From an uncultured Clostridia bacterium (lineage in GTDB: Bacteria; Bacillota; Clostridia; Christensenellales; CAG-138): 53,432 bases of DNA. How positions within the stretch are numbered: the stretch's first letter is position 1; every line of letters begins with the position of its first letter. The notes under the pieces were generated by a model that made no database searches, was not told the origin of the DNA, and saw only the letters and a list, made by a program, of their open reading frames with translations. Below are positions 7,212 through 14,901 of the stretch, one piece after another. The stretch covers positions 1-53,432 of the forward strand of contig CALAXO010000070.1 of NCBI GenBank assembly GCA_937894955.1, in the 5' to 3' direction. The position numbers were made by a program, and so were the translations under genes.

Positions 7212-7889
7212 TCAGCAGCAGCGAATCAAATCTCCGCCCATGCATTCGCAGCAGGAATCCGCACAAAGCAAAGTCGAACAGCAGTTGCATGCAGTGTTCA
7301 TGTCTGCTCCCGTATTGTCGTTGTCATAGGTGTGGTAGCTCCGCGTGCTGCGTGCGTTAAGGGAATCCCTTGCGCGGCGGTACTCTGCGCTGCGCGGTTC
7401 CATTGAAACGGCTATGTCAAGATAATTGCGGGCGGATGAGTAATCGCCGACGCGGAAACAGACAATGCCGTAAAGATAATGCCATTCCGCATTGTGCAGC
7501 GGTATGCCGTCCAGCATTGCCTGTGCTTCATACAGAGAACCTGTGTTTATGCATTGCCGCACACGCGCGAATTCAGCCGAAAAATTGCCGGAATAACCGT
7601 TGCTGTAATTTCCGGAATAACCGCCGGAGGAAGTGCCGGAGCTGCTGCCCGAATAGCCTTCGAATCCGCTGCCGGAATAAGTGTTTTGGGAAGCGGCGCC
7701 GTTTTTGCGCATGTTGTTTATTGTGTCATACGCTTCGTTGACCTGCTTCAGCTTTTCGTTTGCAAGGTCCTGCAGGTCGCTGTCCCGATAGCGATCGGGA
7801 TGATATTTTTTGACTAATTTAATGTAGGCGGAACGGATCTGCTCATCGGTGGCGGTTTCCGAAACGCCGAGCACCTCATATGGGTTCAC
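7212..7889 (-). CDS. J-domain protein with Gly/Ser/Tyr linker and cysteine-rich tail
   Basis: The product has 225 residues. Residues 1-65 are a complete J domain (NPYEVLGVSETATDEQIRSA, the catalytic HPD in KKYHPDRYRD, QVNEAYDTI). A low-complexity linker of Gly, Ser and Tyr follows (about 70-105), then a TPR-like pair of helices (YEAQAMLDGIPLHNAEWHYL, ARNYLDIAVSMEP), and a tail with nine cysteines (CNCCSTLLCADSCCEC...CC). It lacks the zinc-binding and substrate domains of true DnaJ, so it is a class C co-chaperone that would stimulate DnaK ATPase for a special client. It sits 35 bp behind the DUF5685 gene on the same strand, a pairing often seen in Clostridia. The cysteine tail might bind metal; that is inference. 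Confidence 0.88.
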   Translation of the reverse strand: MNPYEVLGVSETATDEQIRSAYIKLVKKYHPDRYRDSDLQDLANEKLKQVNEAYDTINNMRKNGAASQNTYSGSGFEGYSGSSSGTSSGGYSGNYSNGYSGNFSAEFARVRQCINTGSLYEAQAMLDGIPLHNAEWHYLYGIVCFRVGDYSSARNYLDIAVSMEPRSAEYRRARDSLNARSTRSYHTYDNDNTGADMNTACNCCSTLLCADSCCECMGGDLIRCC

Positions 7890-7924
7890 GAGTTCGTCCT
7901 TTCTTAATATACAGACAGAAAATT

Positions 7925-8863
7925 TCAGGCTTTGTACGCTGCCGGAATGCCGTTGTTCGGCAGCGGCCGTTTTTCCTTTGCAAAAACGGCATCGGAAACG
8001 GCAAAAAGCCCCTGGAACAGAATGTTGTCGAGAATCGTCCTGTCGCGGCCGGTGCTCAACAGATTATATGCCGAAATTGCAGAATTTATCGAGATATTAA
8101 TAATAAATTCTGCATCATCGCGGGTGCAGCCGCAGATATTGAACGGGTTGAAAAGCGAGTGCTTTTTATCACTTTCGCGATCGTCCCATGCATCGCAAAG
8201 GTAGATGAACCTTCCGATAAAAAAACCTGTTTCCTTCAGCGCGGGTATTTCCTTTTGCGGAACGGGTGCCGATGCAAGCACATCGCGCAGCATTTCGCCG
8301 AAAATATTTGCGGGAAGATCCGGCGAACGCAGCGTTTGAGAACGCAGTTCCGCCGCCGAATCGTTTTTCGCAGCTTTGCGGCGGGGAAAAGCCCGGCTGC
8401 CGCGATAGAGTGCTTCAACGGAGGCAAGCTCCCGCATACTTTTTTTTACCGCTGCATAAACTTCCGGCCGACGCAAACGCGCTTTTTTGAATGCGCGGAG
8501 CAGGGGGAGTTTTGCGGCAATTCGCAGCGGCTTTCCGTCCGCAATATCGTCCGAAAGCTTGAATTCGGATAAAATAACGCAGACATCGGCTGCAAAATCG
8601 AGTGCGGCGGAAGGCGAACCGAGCATTGCCCGCTTTTTGCCGAAGGGCTTGAACGGGCAGTGCAGCAAATCTTCAGGCGGATCTTCTCCGCTGACGGAGG
8701 CAGCGAGCAGCGCAAGGAAGGTGCAGTCAAAGCTCAGCAGCGCACGGGCTGCTGTTCCGTACCGCGCCCCGAGGCGGCGGCACAACCCGCAGTACCATGC
8801 ATCATAGCGTGATTTTTCGCGAACCCGAAGCTCCGGAATGTTTGGCTTTATATATCCGAACAA
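7925..8863 (-). CDS. DUF5685 family protein
   Basis: The product has 312 residues from a TTG at 8863, chosen because family members begin M-F-G-Y; here TTG-F-G-Y-I-K-P. An in-frame ATG at 8941 would add 26 poorly conserved residues. Family features are visible: RVREKSRYDAWYCGLCRRLG with a CxxC pair, HCPF, KLSDDIADG, FIGRFIYLCDAWDDRESDKK and FNPFNICG. The fold is probably all-helical with a D-x-x-D/E motif of the kind that binds Mg2+ in prenyl-transfer enzymes, but the reaction is not known. It is located just upstream of the J-domain gene, probably in one transcript. Confidence 0.85.
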   Translation of the reverse strand: MFGYIKPNIPELRVREKSRYDAWYCGLCRRLGARYGTAARALLSFDCTFLALLAASVSGEDPPEDLLHCPFKPFGKKRAMLGSPSAALDFAADVCVILSEFKLSDDIADGKPLRIAAKLPLLRAFKKARLRRPEVYAAVKKSMRELASVEALYRGSRAFPRRKAAKNDSAAELRSQTLRSPDLPANIFGEMLRDVLASAPVPQKEIPALKETGFFIGRFIYLCDAWDDRESDKKHSLFNPFNICGCTRDDAEFIINISINSAISAYNLLSTGRDRTILDNILFQGLFAVSDAVFAKEKRPLPNNGIPAAYKA

Positions 8864-9047
8864 AATTTTTTCCGCCGAAAGTTGATTTTGCGGGCAAATC
8901 GCAGACGCGGCAGATTCCGCAAACGGGTTTGCCCATATCATATTTTATACCAATACGGACTTTTTTTCAACCGTCCCGAAGCAGGACAATTAAAGAAAAA
9001 CGCGGAAAATTATGAAATTAATGCGGCAATCGGTTCCGCAGCCCGTT

Positions 9048-10646
9048 TTAAAACACGCTCAATACGCACATATACATGACCGTATAACCGGCATATGCAA
9101 TCGCCGAGACTGTAAAAATTGCAGCGGTTCTTTCTTCTGACTTGCAGCTCATTGCAATTGCAGCGATAACCGCGGGCACAACGCTCAAATAGCGCATTGC
9201 GGAAAGCAGCCATGTGCAGCCCATAGTAAGCGCGAAATAGGCGAGAAAATGCAGCGTGTATGCGGCAGGAAGCTTGCGGGCGCGGCGAAGAATCAGCAGC
9301 GGAGTCAGCACAATCAGTGCGACCGTCGGCAGGAAGAGCACAAACACGGATGTGATGTTCGTTCCGGTAAACGCTCCCGCACTCAATACAGCCTTCAAAT
9401 CACCGATTGCCCTTTGATACATGTAGCGTGCCGTATCAAAGAAAAGGCCGAGACTCTGACTCCAGTTGGATTTTTGATAAACGGAGAACATAAACCAATC
9501 GCCCGCGACGACCTTGTTTATGTAAAGATAGGCAAGCGTGCCGAAGGTCGATATAACAAGCGAAAGCGCGATTTCCGCAATCGTTGACCCGATTTTTTTC
9601 CCGCTGCGGGCTCTGCGGACGCAGTGCCCGATGCCTTCAAGCACAAGAGGAACGGCAAGCAGCACGCCCGGCGAACGTGTGAATCCGGCGCATGCTGCGG
9701 CTATGCCCGCCGCAAGGTATTTCTTTTTTTGCAGCGCATAGAAGCAAAGTGCGGTGAAAAGCATGAACAGCGGCTCTGTCATTCCCGAATTCAGAAAAAT
9801 CGAACCGGGCAGCATCAGCCAGATGAAGGGTGCAAGGCGAGCTTTTTTTTCACCGAGCAGAGGACGAAGCGTGAGATACAGAATGCCTGCCGTTGAGCAG
9901 GAGGCGAGCGTGTTGATTATTTGTGCGGAAACAAAGCTGCTTTGGGTCAACAGGTTGAATCCGCGCATAAGCAGCGGCAGCATCGGAAAAAACACGATGA
10001 GCACGCTGTCTTTGCCTGTTGCAGCATACCAGTTTTCGGCTATGCTGCAGTAATGCGGGGCGTCCGTGTTGACTTTTGTCCACGCAGCTTGCCAAAGGCT
10101 GAGCAAACTGCCCTGAAAATTACGATTAAGACAGTAAAAAACGATCATTCCGAATATTGTCAGTGCCGCACGAAGAATGAATGCGGCAAGAACGATTTTC
10201 AGGAAGGTTTTTCCGTTTGCCTTTTCGGCGCCGGACGGTGCAAGCTGAGCATCGTCCCCGCTCAAAACTTTGATGATCTGAGGAACGGCCGCAATAAGCA
10301 CCGCGGTAAAAACGGCAAGCGACACTGCCGAAACCGCAAGGCTGTCAATACTGAACTTTGCGCTGTTTTTGGCACAGTACACAGCGAACAGCACGGAAAA
10401 GACAATTATGATAAATAAGCGAACAAAAAGCACGGCGCGCTTTTTGGGACTCATTCGCCCGATTTTATTGAAAATGCCGGTTTTTTTCGGCTTTGCTTCT
10501 TCAACAGACGGTTGAAACGGTTCGCCTGCCGGGTCTTGAGACATATCGCTCTGCGGCAGCGCATTTGCTGTATCGGCTGCTGAGTAACCAAACACATTTT
10601 CGTCGGAGCTTTGAATATTATTTGTTTCGCCGCTTCTGCTTTCCAT
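9048..10646 (-). CDS. PIG-V-like membrane mannosyl/glycosyltransferase
   Basis: The product has 532 residues from ATG 10646, with GGGAGGAG about nine bases upstream. A polar 75-residue N-terminus precedes some ten to twelve membrane spans. The region WTKVNTDAPHYCSIAENWY followed by VFFPMLPLLMRGF, then GMTEPLFMLFTALCFYALQ and ACAGFTRSPGVLL, matches the pattern of PIG-V (GT76) mannosyltransferases: an acidic first loop (D-x-x-H-Y), FFP-x-x-P, a T/S-E-x-L-F segment and TRS-x-G. These C-type enzymes use lipid-linked sugar and act on the outer face. The bacterial substrate is unknown. It has its own promoter at 10691-10719. Confidence 0.78.
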   Translation of the reverse strand: MESRSGETNNIQSSDENVFGYSAADTANALPQSDMSQDPAGEPFQPSVEEAKPKKTGIFNKIGRMSPKKRAVLFVRLFIIIVFSVLFAVYCAKNSAKFSIDSLAVSAVSLAVFTAVLIAAVPQIIKVLSGDDAQLAPSGAEKANGKTFLKIVLAAFILRAALTIFGMIVFYCLNRNFQGSLLSLWQAAWTKVNTDAPHYCSIAENWYAATGKDSVLIVFFPMLPLLMRGFNLLTQSSFVSAQIINTLASCSTAGILYLTLRPLLGEKKARLAPFIWLMLPGSIFLNSGMTEPLFMLFTALCFYALQKKKYLAAGIAAACAGFTRSPGVLLAVPLVLEGIGHCVRRARSGKKIGSTIAEIALSLVISTFGTLAYLYINKVVAGDWFMFSVYQKSNWSQSLGLFFDTARYMYQRAIGDLKAVLSAGAFTGTNITSVFVLFLPTVALIVLTPLLILRRARKLPAAYTLHFLAYFALTMGCTWLLSAMRYLSVVPAVIAAIAMSCKSEERTAAIFTVSAIAYAGYTVMYMCVLSVF

Positions 10647-10690
10647 AAAAAGGTTCTCCTCCCGCAAAGATTTTAATCAGAGCTTTTTCA

Positions 10691-10719
10691 AGTATATCAC
10701 ACTATGCGCACTTATTCAA
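10691..10719 (-). promoter_or_regulatory. Sigma-A promoter of the PIG-V-like gene
   Basis: On the minus strand, TTGAAT (10719-10714) and TATACT (10696-10691) are 17 bp apart, 45 bp before the start codon. Confidence 0.75.
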
Positions 10720-10770
10720 TGCAAAAAACAAACAAGAACGTGAAAGGAAAGCGGGAAAAAGCAAAAACCC

Positions 10771-10800
10771 AAAAAACCGGACAGGCTTTCGCCTGCCCGG
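10771..10800 (-). terminator. Rho-independent terminator of the BMP-family gene
   Basis: On the minus strand CCGGGCAGGC, a GAAA loop, and GCCTGTCCGG are followed by TTTTTTGGGTTTTT. It lies 73 bp past the stop codon. Confidence 0.88.
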
Positions 10801-10872
10801 CCGGGTTTCATGCTGCCGTAAACCTGTGAACCGAATCGATGAAAGGATTCCGCTCACGACGGCTGCAATTTG

Positions 10873-12051
10873 TTACATAATGTTGTCGTATTCGTTTACG
10901 ATGATGCCGTGTGCGGGCATTGCGGAAGTATCGTCGGATACCTTAACGGTGCCGTCGAACATGCTCTTTACAAGAGCCTTATAGTCGTCCTTTGTGAAGG
11001 TGTCCGCCCACTGAGTGGATTCCATGGGGAGCTGAACGTAGTTAAGTTCGGGGTCGTCGCCGGATACGAGGCCGAGGGTTGCGATCTTGCCGCCGTAGTT
11101 AGCCCAATTGCCGTTTTCGATAACGTCCTTGAGGGTTGCCTTGACGGTTGCGCCGAGACCCTTCATTGCGGAGGTAACGGTCATGCCTTCGGTGCCGAGC
11201 TTGTTGATGGTTGCAGCCTGGTCGGTGTCAACGCCGATAACCTTGCCGTTTGCCTTCTTTGCGGCTTCGGTTGCGGAGGTGTAGATGCCGCCGCCGCATG
11301 CGAACACAACCTGAACGCCCTTTTCCTGATACCAGGTGTCCATATAAGCGGTGATTTCGGGAGTGCCCGAGAACTTGTTGCCGTAAACATATTCAACGGT
11401 GATTTCATCGTTCATTTCTTTGCCTGCATCGTTGCAGCCCTGAACGAAACCGTAGCCGTAGCGGATAACAGCGGGAACCGCCATGCCGCCGAGGAAGCCG
11501 AGGTGGGTATAACCGAGCTTAACCGCTGCATAACCTGCCATATAGCCGCAGAGTTCCTCTTTGTAAACTGCGCAGTATACGTTCTCGCTGATGTGTTCCT
11601 TGTTGTTCTCGTCGATGAGGCCGGTTCTTGCGCCGTTTTCGTCATGCTTATAGAAGCAGTCGAAAAGGTCATATTCGGAAACATCGAGAGCGATGAACTT
11701 AACATCCTTGTACTCTTCCTTGTCCTGAACCTGATAAAGCGTTCCCGCAAAAGCAAAGCCGGGCATAACGATGATGTTGTAGCCGCCGTCGATGGCTTCT
11801 TCAACTTTTGCAACGCGCTCTTCGGTGGAGTCGCCTGCGGGTTTGAAGTACTGGAAGTCGATCTTGTTTGCATCGCAGTATTCCTTGCAGGCTTCATAGG
11901 TGGTCTGGTTGAAAGACTGGTCGGTGATGTCGCCGTAGTCGGTGATCATTGCGACTTTGTAGTCGCCGTCCTGTGTTCCGCCCCGGTCACATGCGGCAAG
12001 CATGGGAACGAGCATCAGTGCTGCAAGAATGATTGCAAGCAGTTTTTTCAT
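10873..12051 (-). CDS. BMP-family ABC transporter substrate-binding lipoprotein
   Basis: The product has 392 residues from ATG 12051 after GGAGG. Signal peptide MKKLLAIILAALMLVPMLAAC ends in a lipobox cysteine (Cys21). The mature part shows the Bmp/PnrA pattern: VAMITDYGDITDQSFNQTTYE at the N-terminus, GGYNIIVMPGFAF, ALDVSEYD, LGFLGGMAVPAVIRYGYGFVQG, VVFACGGGIY and GKVIGVDTDQA. Characterised relatives bind purine nucleosides or autoinducer-2. The usual permease and ATPase genes are not beside it; the neighbours are a glycosyltransferase and a surface protein. So either the transporter is encoded elsewhere or the protein serves as a sensor. Confidence 0.95.
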   Translation of the reverse strand: MKKLLAIILAALMLVPMLAACDRGGTQDGDYKVAMITDYGDITDQSFNQTTYEACKEYCDANKIDFQYFKPAGDSTEERVAKVEEAIDGGYNIIVMPGFAFAGTLYQVQDKEEYKDVKFIALDVSEYDLFDCFYKHDENGARTGLIDENNKEHISENVYCAVYKEELCGYMAGYAAVKLGYTHLGFLGGMAVPAVIRYGYGFVQGCNDAGKEMNDEITVEYVYGNKFSGTPEITAYMDTWYQEKGVQVVFACGGGIYTSATEAAKKANGKVIGVDTDQAATINKLGTEGMTVTSAMKGLGATVKATLKDVIENGNWANYGGKIATLGLVSGDDPELNYVQLPMESTQWADTFTKDDYKALVKSMFDGTVKVSDDTSAMPAHGIIVNEYDNIM

Positions 12052-12390
12052 GGTATTTATCCTCCATGTGGAAAATTTGATTATATACGCACCGTTCGGC
12101 AGTAAATTCCGCGTATAAACTGCGTATATATTCATTATAACAAACTTTCCCGCAAAAGGGAAGAGGAAAAATGAATCGGAAGTGTTTTTTTCAGAAAAAC
12201 TTTGACGGTTTTTTTCGGAAACGCTGCCGGATTGCATAAGATGCACGCTTTAATTCAGCGGAGACACAAAGAAGCCGGAATGCAAGCACGCCGACTTCTT
12301 ATATGTTATAAGAGCGAAAAAACAAACTTCCGCCAAGCCCATAAGATGTCTTTATCGAGCACTTTCACAAGCAGAACCCCTCGACTGTGG
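12052..12390. other. Intergenic region upstream of the BMP-family gene
   Basis: This 339-bp region holds the BMP leader with two TATAAT-like boxes on the minus strand (near 12077-12082 and 12143-12148) but no good -35 match. An imperfect stem at 12269-12302 could end the surface-protein transcript on the minus strand, though its T run is poor. I see no gene. Confidence 0.5.
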
Positions 12391-12468
12391 TTATTCATCT
12401 TTTTTGCGAAGGGTTATGATCCCTGTTCCTGCGGTAATAACCGCAATACTGAGACCGATAAGGCCGAC

Positions 12469-12564
12469 TGTGCCGGTTCCGGGTACGGGAGTGGGTTCCG
12501 GCACATCGGCGAAGAAATTCTCTCGTACGCTTGTGCCGGTTCCGGGCACGGGAGTGGGTTCCGG
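12469..12564 (-). repeat. 63-bp in-frame duplication of the PT-rich sorting region
   Basis: Two 33-bp copies (12469-12501 and 12532-12564) differ at one base (T12484 against C12547) and flank 30 bp. The repeat encodes PEPTPVPGTGT twice with SVRENFFADV between. The phase is kept, so the anchor stays readable. Confidence 0.85.
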
Positions 12565-13418
12565 AGTGTCTGTGGGAGGCACGGGTGTGGGTTCCGTCGG
12601 CTGATCGGGATCCGAAACTTCAAGATCGTTCGGCAGGAATATTGCCATATAATCACCGCCGTTGTAAAGCCCTCCGCAAAACTCGGTTTCCCCGGTATGA
12701 TGATCGAGAATATAGAGCCTGTTGGACAGGGAGTTGCACCGGTAAATGCACTGGCTGCAGTGGTCGAATTTCATTGTGTTTGCGAAACAGGTCGGAATGC
12801 CGGTATCGGCGATGATTGTGCATCTGCCTGTTTCGAGGTTGACGCTTGCCGATCTGCCTGTATCCGTCCGGTCATAGGAACCGGTATCGCTTGCAGGAGT
12901 CGTGTAGGCATTTCCTTCGGAATCGATTGTGAAACCCCATGCATTTTTGCCGAGGGCATTCATTTCGGCAATGGTTGTAACAGAACCGTCGCGGCGGTCC
13001 GCTTCGATAAGCCAAAAGTCGCTGCAGTAATGAGTCGCCATTGCGAACATGCGCTGCCGTTCGTAATCATAAGCCATGTCATAAACGAAGCAGCCGCCTG
13101 CTTCCTCGCCGGCAGGGAAGGTGAATTTTTCAAGCGGAGCATAATAATCCATAATGCCGAACCAACGCACAATTTCCTGACCGTTGGAAAAAAACAGGAA
13201 GACACAGTCCTGCTGTGACATAACTCGATAGCTGAATTCGAGAACCTGCCCTGCTTGCGCAAAAACGGTGGTGGAGACGTTTGATTTTGAGTTGTCCGAG
13301 TCGCGGTTTGATGATTTTGCTGCATCGATGTCAATGGACCGGTCGAGTGCATTGTCGGAATCTCCGTTAAAGAAAGTAAGCTTTCCTTCTTCAATGTTCA
13401 GTACTTCGTCAAGAGTCT

Positions 13419-13507
13419 GCGCATTCCGCGCGTCGGCGGGAAGCCCTCCAACAAACGGGAATTTCACAATACAGTTTAAGCGCATTCCGCGCGTCGGCGG
13501 GAAGCCC
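13419..13507. repeat. 28-bp target duplication flanking a 33-bp insert (event B)
   Basis: Two identical 28-bp copies (13419-13446, 13480-13507) flank 33 bp (13447-13479). Identity stops at both ends (T/A before, T/G after). Read on the minus strand the 28-mer begins GGGCTTCCCGCC and contains GACGCGCGGAA. The insert is AT-rich (about 36% GC), unlike the GC-rich target. The same 28+33 geometry occurs at 4176-4264. Confidence 0.92.
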
Positions 13508-13606
13508 GTTTGTGTCCGTTAAAAACGGTGCAGCTCCTGCAAGCGGCGCAGCAGCGACCGAAAGCAGTGCCACGGCAGTTACGATCAGTGCAAAAAACTT
13601 TTTCAT

Positions 13607-14019
13607 TTTTTTCCGTATTGTTTAATTTTTGCCCGTCAGCGGGCTGTGTTCCTGCGGCTGCGGCTCTTGTGCTGCCGTTCACCGCCGCATTCGGAACAGA
13701 AGCCCTTTCCCGCGCCGACCGGCAAAACGAAAAATATAAATTGCGGAGCAGGGGCTCAAAGAAAACTGCGCACCGGAGCAGGACGACGGCAGTTTTCGGC
13801 CGGAATAAAATACCTGCGGGCAAAACGCCGTTAAATACAATAAATATGCGGCGAACGCCGCTTTCTTCAAAATCCGGCTGAAAAATCCCGTTCGGCAGTT
13901 GAAAGAAACCGCGCAGGGTATTATAATATGGTATGAGTATGCGGAGCGGTACGGAGTTTTTGCGAACTTCGGATGATTTGCCTATGCGCCGCATCCGACA
14001 CGAAAGGAGAAAACGGAAA
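13607..14019. other. Divergent intergenic region between surface-protein gene and citE
   Basis: This 413-bp region holds the citE-citF promoter (13899-13927). The rest is GC-rich with no frame that has a ribosome site and family likeness. No clear promoter for the minus-strand surface gene is visible apart from an AT-rich patch near 13610-13630. Confidence 0.5.
13899..13927 (+). promoter_or_regulatory. Sigma-A promoter of the citE-citF-hydrolyase cluster
   Basis: TTGAAA (13899-13904) and TATAAT (13922-13927) have a 17-bp spacer, 93 bp upstream of the citE-like start codon. Confidence 0.8.
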
Positions 14020-14901
14020 ATGAGGAGAAGTATGCTGTTTTTGCCCGGCAACACGCCGAACATGATCATAAACGGCGATGCGCTCGGTGCCGACAGTATC
14101 ATTCTGGATCTGGAAGATGCAGTCTCGCCGGATGAAAAGGATTCCGCAAGGCTGCTCGTTCGCAGTGCAATGAAGAATATGGGCTTTGTCGGCTGTGAGA
14201 TCACCGTCCGCATAAATTCAATAGATACCGATTACTGGAAGGACGATCTTGAGGCCGTGATTCCTCTTAAGCCTGACCTTATTATGCCCCCAAAGGCAAG
14301 CTGCGCGGAGGATATGCGCATTGTTGATGAATACATTGCGGGAATCGAACGCCGCTGCGGCATGGAAGTCGGAACGGTAAAACTTATTCCGCTTATCGAA
14401 ACGGCTCTCGGTGTTGAAAACGCATTCAATATAGCCTCGGCCTGCCCGCGCGTTGCGGCATTATTCCTCGGCGGTGAGGATCTGACGGCGGATTTGCGCT
14501 GCAAGCGCACAAAGCAGGGCAACGAGATAAACTATGCCCGCACGCGGCTCGTTTGCGCCGCCCGTGCGGCCGGGATCGATGTTTATGACACTCCGTTCAC
14601 GGATGTTAACGATGACGAGGGCATAGTGCGCGACGCGGAATATGCAAAAAGCCTCGGCTTCAGCGGCAAATCTGCGATTGCACCGCGCCATGTCCGCGTG
14701 ATAAACGAAGTGTTCAGCCCGTCCGCAAAGGATATTGAGTACGCAAAGCTTGTGTTCGAGGCGATTCGCATCGGCAAGGAACAGGGCAAAGGCGCAGTTT
14801 CGCTGCGCGGCAAAATGATAGACAAGCCCATTGTTGAGCGCGCAAGGCAAACGCTTGAAATCGCAAAACAACTCGGACTGGACGGAGGTGCCGAACAATG
14901 A
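14020..14901 (+). CDS. citE: Citrate (pro-3S)-lyase beta subunit / HpcH-HpaI aldolase family (citramalate lyase possible)
   Basis: The product has 293 residues from ATG 14020 (AAAGGAG upstream). MLFLPGNTPNMI, ILDLEDAVSPDEKDSAR, VRINSIDTDYW, PDLIMPPKA, LIPLIETALGVENA, LFLGGEDLTADL, INYARTRLV, DTPFTDVNDDEG and GKSAIAPRHVRVINEVF are the standard CitE blocks, including the metal-binding Glu/Asp pair of the DLED and GGEDL segments. The subunit cleaves the citryl-ACP (or citramalyl-ACP) thioester to acetyl-ACP plus oxaloacetate (or pyruvate). Its stop overlaps the citF start by four bases (ATGA), so the two are translationally coupled. No citD acyl-carrier gene precedes it, unlike the usual citCDEFXG order. 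Confidence 0.93.
   Translation: MRRSMLFLPGNTPNMIINGDALGADSIILDLEDAVSPDEKDSARLLVRSAMKNMGFVGCEITVRINSIDTDYWKDDLEAVIPLKPDLIMPPKASCAEDMRIVDEYIAGIERRCGMEVGTVKLIPLIETALGVENAFNIASACPRVAALFLGGEDLTADLRCKRTKQGNEINYARTRLVCAARAAGIDVYDTPFTDVNDDEGIVRDAEYAKSLGFSGKSAIAPRHVRVINEVFSPSAKDIEYAKLVFEAIRIGKEQGKGAVSLRGKMIDKPIVERARQTLEIAKQLGLDGGAEQ

Larger units (their letters stand above)
12391..13606 (-). pseudogene. Cell-surface protein with sortase-type tail, broken by a 61-bp insertion
   Basis: The signal peptide (MKKFFALIVTAVALLSVAAA, ATG 13606) and the body of the protein are in different frames. The break is a perfect 28-bp direct repeat (13419-13446 and 13480-13507) with 33 bp between. Removing 61 bp joins them as DTNGLPADARNAQTLDEVLN and gives an intact 384-residue product. 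The body looks like a small beta-propeller-type domain with repeated strands such as WGFTIDSEGNAYTTP and SNRLYILDHHTGE. The end has a proline-threonine stalk, VPGTGT, a membrane segment (VGLIGLSIAVITAGTGIIT) and LRKKDE, a sortase-type anchor with VPGTG in place of LPXTG. As it stands only a short secreted peptide would be made. Confidence 0.82.

Noticed and set aside
7600..7690. Repeated TTCCGGAATA-like units in the J-domain gene as regulatory repeats
   Set aside because: They encode the Gly-Ser-Tyr linker and are irregular; coding low complexity explains them.
10870..12105. 411-codon open frame on the plus strand
   Set aside because: It mirrors the BMP-family gene on the minus strand, whose product is unmistakable; composition-driven shadow.
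4204..13479. The repeats at 4176-4264 and 13419-13507 as a CRISPR array
   Set aside because: Each locus has only two repeat copies, the two 28-mers differ, both lie inside broken genes, and no cas gene or leader is present. They are reported instead as isolated insertion events.
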